A stretch of 8,670 bases of DNA from Planctomycetota bacterium. Lineage in GTDB: Bacteria; Planctomycetota; UBA1135; UBA2386. Where the stretch lies: assembly GCA_020425885.1 (NCBI GenBank), contig JAGQRA010000797.1, forward strand, positions 1 through 8,670, given 5' to 3'. Shown piece by piece: positions 6,325 through 8,670 of the stretch. The notes under the pieces are model-generated. The model saw only the letters and a program-made list of their open reading frames with translations. It had not been told where the DNA came from and made no database searches. How positions within the stretch are numbered: position 1 is the first letter of the stretch; each line of letters begins with the position of its first letter. The translations under genes were made by a program, and so were the position numbers.

Positions 6325-6353
6325 ACCTTAGATCGGCCCCCCTGTGCTGTCCA
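6325..6353 (-). promoter_or_regulatory. Candidate sigma70-type promoter of the minus-strand cluster
   Basis: On the minus strand a TGGACA box (6348-6353) lies 17 nt from TAAGGT (6325-6330). The -35 matches TTGACA at five of six positions, but the -10 matches TATAAT at only three of six. Transcription would start near 6318, giving a leader of about 22 nt before the GTG at 6296. The placement is good and the match moderate. Confidence 0.35.
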
Positions 6354-6419
6354 CGAATGCAGCATCGCGTCATGGGTGTCCGGACTTGCGACAGATGCCG
6401 GGACAAGGGCGCCGCCGGC

Positions 6420-6446
6420 TCAAGTGCGGGGCCGCCGGGCCGACGA
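6420..6446 (+). promoter_or_regulatory. Candidate sigma28 (FliA)-type promoter of motA-motB
   Basis: TCAAGTGC (6420-6427), an 11-nt spacer and GCCGACGA (6439-6446) follow the FliA consensus TAAAGTTT-N11-GCCGATAA at 11 of 16 positions with the exact spacing. It lies about 50 nt upstream of the motA start on the same strand. In enteric bacteria motAB is transcribed by this sigma factor, so the function fits. GC-rich sequence raises the chance of a false match. Confidence 0.4.
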
Positions 6447-6495
6447 TCCGACAGGCGGCTCGCCAAGGCTGTCGGCATCCAGGGATAAAGCGGCA

Positions 6496-7266
6496 ATGGA
6501 CATCTTCACGCCTATCGGGCTCGCGATGGCCTTCATCGGCGTCATCGGCGGCATGGTCCTCGAAGGAGGTCATCCGGGGGCGCTGCTGCAGGTCACGGCG
6601 TTCATGATCGTGATCATCGGCTCGCTCGGCGCGACGTTCGTCGCGACCTTGCCGTCCGACATGGGCTTCGCCTTCAAGTCGTTGAAGCGGATGTTCCTGC
6701 CCGGCAAATACGACTTCCACGGGCTCATGGAGAAGATCATCGAGCTCGCCAACCTGGCCCGCCGCGAAGGGCTGCTGGCGCTCGAGACCTACGCCAACAG
6801 CGGCCAGGGCGACCCCTTCCTGGTGAAGTGCCTGACGCTCGCCATCGACGGCAGCTCGGCGGAGGCGATCCGCGAGACCGTCGAGATCGACATGCATATC
6901 CAGGAGGAGGACGACAAGGCCGGCATGAAGTTCTGGGAGACCTGGGGTGCACTGGCGCCGACCGTCGGCGTGCTCGGCGCGGTGCTCGGCCTCATGCACG
7001 TCATGGGCGTGCTCGACCAGCCCGACAAGATCGGTCCCGGCATCGCGGTCGCGTTCGTCGCGACGGTCTACGGCGTCGGCTTCGCCAACATCGTGTGCCT
7101 GCCGGCGTCGTTCAAGCTCAAGCGTCACATCGAGCACGACCAGCTGCTCAAGAACATGGTGCTCGAAGGCGTCGTCGGCATCCAGTCGGGCATGGCCCCG
7201 GGCGCGCTCCGCAGCCGCCTGAAGGTGTATCTCGGCAGCCACGGCCACGCCGCCGAGAAGAAGTAG
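6496..7266 (+). CDS. motA: Flagellar motor stator protein MotA (MotC/PomA type)
   Basis: The 256-aa product is the ring-forming stator subunit that, with MotB, converts ion flow into flagellar rotation at the inner membrane. Four membrane segments are visible at about 4-22, 30-51, 150-170 and 181-202, with a cytoplasmic loop between the second and third. Conserved elements include R90 and E98 in the loop (rotor contact in MotA), APTVGVLGAVLGLMHVM (154-170) and GIAVAFVATVYGVGFAN (182-198), plus prolines 155 and 203 that match the functional prolines of MotA. In the third segment A162 sits where sodium-type PomA has Thr158, while T190 matches PomA Thr186. The block resembles proton-type MotC, so proton coupling is likely but not certain. 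Start: ATG at 6496 begins just before the first membrane helix, with AGGGA 10 nt upstream. The stop is 8 nt before motB. Confidence 0.93.
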   Translation: MDIFTPIGLAMAFIGVIGGMVLEGGHPGALLQVTAFMIVIIGSLGATFVATLPSDMGFAFKSLKRMFLPGKYDFHGLMEKIIELANLARREGLLALETYANSGQGDPFLVKCLTLAIDGSSAEAIRETVEIDMHIQEEDDKAGMKFWETWGALAPTVGVLGAVLGLMHVMGVLDQPDKIGPGIAVAFVATVYGVGFANIVCLPASFKLKRHIEHDQLLKNMVLEGVVGIQSGMAPGALRSRLKVYLGSHGHAAEKK

Positions 7267-7274
7267 CGGGTGCC

Positions 7275-8009
7275 ATGGGCAAGAAGCACAAGCACGAGGA
7301 GCACGTCAATCACGAGCGATGGCTGGTGTCGTTCGCCGACATGATGACCCTGCTGTTCGCGCTGTTCGTCGTGCTCTACGCCCTCGGCCAGGCCGATCTC
7401 GAGAAGGCCAAGCTGCTGAAGAACTCGATCCAATGGGCCTTCCACATCGCCGGCGAAGGCAAGACCAAGGACGAGGGCGTGTTCGATCAGCAGACCGGCG
7501 GCGGCGACGTGCTCGCGGGGCCGCCGCTGATCACCGCGCAGGACGGTGAGATGCGCGAGTTCCTGAAGGAGCAGCTCGAGAAGTACGAGGATGTCGCCGG
7601 CAAGTCGCTCACGATCGTGCAGACCGACGACACCGTCGCCTTCACGGCGCCGATCACCGACTTCTTCGACCCCGAGCGACCGTGGCCGGTCAAGCGCGAG
7701 GTCGGCGGCTGGCTCGAGAAGACGCTGGTCACCTCGCTGACCTTCGCCTCCAACATCCAGGTCGAGATCAAGGCGCCCGACGTGCCGATCGGCCGCGATC
7801 GCGGCGGTCGGGTCATGACCTCGATCGACCTGACGATCGAGCGGTTGCGGACGATGGCGCGTTTCGTGCAGAAGCTGCCCGAGGTGCGCGGCAGCATGGT
7901 GAAGTGCGGGTGGTCGGGGATGGATGACGATCCGGGGCAGCCGGCCTGGCGCTGGGAGGAGCGCAGCACCATCTCGGTCGCGTTCTCGAATACGCAGGGC
8001 GGGCGCTGA
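7275..8009 (+). CDS. motB: Flagellar motor stator protein MotB with divergent OmpA-like domain
   Basis: The 244-aa product is the peptidoglycan-anchored stator subunit. It has a short basic N-terminus, the signature WLVSFADMMTLLFALFVVLYAL (16-37) with ion-carrying D22, a periplasmic linker, and a C-terminal region with an OmpA/MotB fold pattern. That domain is degenerate. Where MotB normally has the GHTD block before a PI pair, this protein reads VEIKAPDVPI (163-172). Only LTIER (186-190) and ER (229-230) recall the LSxxRA and NRR motifs. Peptidoglycan binding may therefore be altered (inference). Start: ATG at 7275 lies 8 nt after the motA stop with no clear ribosome binding site, so translational coupling to motA is likely. 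A Zorya defence ZorB is unlikely because the partner is an ordinary short MotA. Confidence 0.92.
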   Translation: MGKKHKHEEHVNHERWLVSFADMMTLLFALFVVLYALGQADLEKAKLLKNSIQWAFHIAGEGKTKDEGVFDQQTGGGDVLAGPPLITAQDGEMREFLKEQLEKYEDVAGKSLTIVQTDDTVAFTAPITDFFDPERPWPVKREVGGWLEKTLVTSLTFASNIQVEIKAPDVPIGRDRGGRVMTSIDLTIERLRTMARFVQKLPEVRGSMVKCGWSGMDDDPGQPAWRWEERSTISVAFSNTQGGR

Positions 8010-8043
8010 GCGGCGCCGGCGGCGATCGTGCGCGCGACGACCG

Positions 8044-8670
8044 TCAGTTCGCCGGCGTGGTCAGCATCCGGGCCAGGATCGTCTTCTGGATCATCGACGT
8101 GCCCTCGTAGATGCGCAGGGCCTGGATGTCGCGCCACAGCCGCTCGACCGGGAACGCGCTGGTGTAGCCGCGGGCGCCGTGCAGCATGACCGCGTCCTCG
8201 CACGCCTTGGCCGCGGCTTCGGTGGCGTGCAGCTTGGCCATCGCCACGTCGGCGTGCGTCTCGCTGCCGTCGAGCCGGCGCCGGGCGCAGCGATGGACCA
8301 GGGCGCGGCTGGCATGCAACGCGGTCAGGTGATCGGCGAGCCGCTCCTGCACCATCTGGAAGTCGGCGAGCCGTTGGCCGAACTGCTCGCGGTCGACGGT
8401 GAACGCGACGGCCGCGGCGAGCGCGGCGCGATGGATGCCGACCGCGCCGGCGGCGACGGAGATCCGGCCCGCGGCCAGCCCGCCCATCGCGACCGCGAAA
8501 CCTCTGCCCGGTTCGCCGAGGATGTCGTCGTCGCCGGCCGGGAATGCCGCGAAGCGCAGCTCGGCGTGATCGCTGCCACGGTGGCCGAGCTCGACGCCGG
8601 GCATCGGCGAGCGCGACAATCCGGGACGCGAGGTCTCGACCAGGAAGGCGGTGATGCCTTTGCGGCCGAG
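8044..8670 (-). CDS. Acyl-CoA dehydrogenase, C-terminal part (5' end outside the window)
   Basis: The visible 208 residues are the C-terminal portion of a flavin-dependent acyl-CoA dehydrogenase, which makes the alpha-beta double bond of acyl-CoA esters. The frame stays open to the right edge: GRKGITAFLVE at the edge and MGHRG-like GHRGSD are part of the middle beta domain. The all-alpha C-terminal domain has GRISVAAGAVGIHRAAL, REQFGQRLADFQMVQERLAD, MLHGARGYTSAFPVERLWRDIQ and RIYEGTSMIQK. The Glu of YEGT (about residue 189 of the visible part) matches the catalytic base of medium-chain enzymes (E376 type), so activity is expected. The stop is 34 nt from the convergent motB stop. Substrate chain length and electron acceptor (usually ETF) cannot be told. 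Confidence 0.93.
   Translation of the reverse strand, partial: LGRKGITAFLVETSRPGLSRSPMPGVELGHRGSDHAELRFAAFPAGDDDILGEPGRGFAVAMGGLAAGRISVAAGAVGIHRAALAAAVAFTVDREQFGQRLADFQMVQERLADHLTALHASRALVHRCARRRLDGSETHADVAMAKLHATEAAAKACEDAVMLHGARGYTSAFPVERLWRDIQALRIYEGTSMIQKTILARMLTTPAN

Noticed and set aside
4896..6488. A 530-codon open frame on the + strand opposite the CoA ligase.
   Set aside because: The minus strand encodes a clear adenylate-forming ligase. The opposite frame is long only because of high GC third positions.
6496..8009. A MotA/MotB pair as a possible Zorya anti-phage system or a TolQ/ExbB transport pair.
   Set aside because: The MotA is a normal 256-aa four-helix stator without the long ZorA tail. 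The MotB has the plug and SFADMMTLLFALF signature, and no ZorC, ZorD or ZorE-like gene follows.
8010..8043. A terminator between the convergent motB and acyl-CoA dehydrogenase ends.
   Set aside because: The 34-nt gap has short GC palindromes such as CGGCGCCG but no convincing stem with a T-run.

Overview
The window is strongly GC-rich, with G or C at most third codon positions, and gene-dense on both strands. Several traits together suggest a motile Gram-negative-type bacterium, most plausibly a planctomycete: an exported formylglycine sulfatase, a large anchored protein built of carboxypeptidase-regulatory-like beta domains, a MotC/PomA-type flagellar stator pair, and few strong Shine-Dalgarno sites. 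The phylum is inferred from gene style. No rRNA or other phylogenetic marker is present.

Layout. (1) Positions 1 to about 125 hold the 3' end of a group II intron, with domain V followed by domain VI, on the + strand. It ends within a few bases of the start codon of (2) a pyrK-type dihydroorotate dehydrogenase electron-transfer subunit (124-906, +). (3) Convergent with it is a minus-strand cluster read from 6296 down to 931: a phenylacetate-CoA-ligase-type AMP-forming enzyme, an unrecognised 68-aa protein, a conspicuous 80-nt near-perfect hairpin, a secreted sulfatase, a membrane-anchored beta-domain protein, and a cysteine-rich DUF2237 protein. Gaps between its genes are about 22-25 nt, apart from the 93-nt gap that contains the hairpin. 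(4) A 199-bp divergent region (6297-6495) follows. It carries a plausible sigma70-type promoter for the minus cluster and a plausible sigma28 (FliA)-type promoter for (5) a motA-motB stator operon on the + strand (6496-8009). (6) The window ends in the C-terminal two-thirds or less of an acyl-CoA dehydrogenase on the minus strand, which runs off the right edge.

How the genes work together. PyrK would pass electrons from dihydroorotate oxidation to NAD+ in pyrimidine synthesis, but its partner PyrD is not in the window. The sulfatase and the beta-domain protein are both exported and adjacent, so they may act together at the cell envelope on sulfated substrates. The CoA ligase and the acyl-CoA dehydrogenase are both acyl-CoA enzymes but lie in separate transcription units. 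MotA and MotB form the ion-driven stator of the flagellar motor. This MotB keeps its ion-binding Asp but has a degenerate peptidoglycan-binding domain.

No complete new multi-gene system is evident. The most notable signals are the group II intron end abutting the pyrK start codon, the long hairpin placed 6 nt before a sulfatase start that lacks a ribosome binding site, the FliA-like promoter, and the altered MotB C-terminus.
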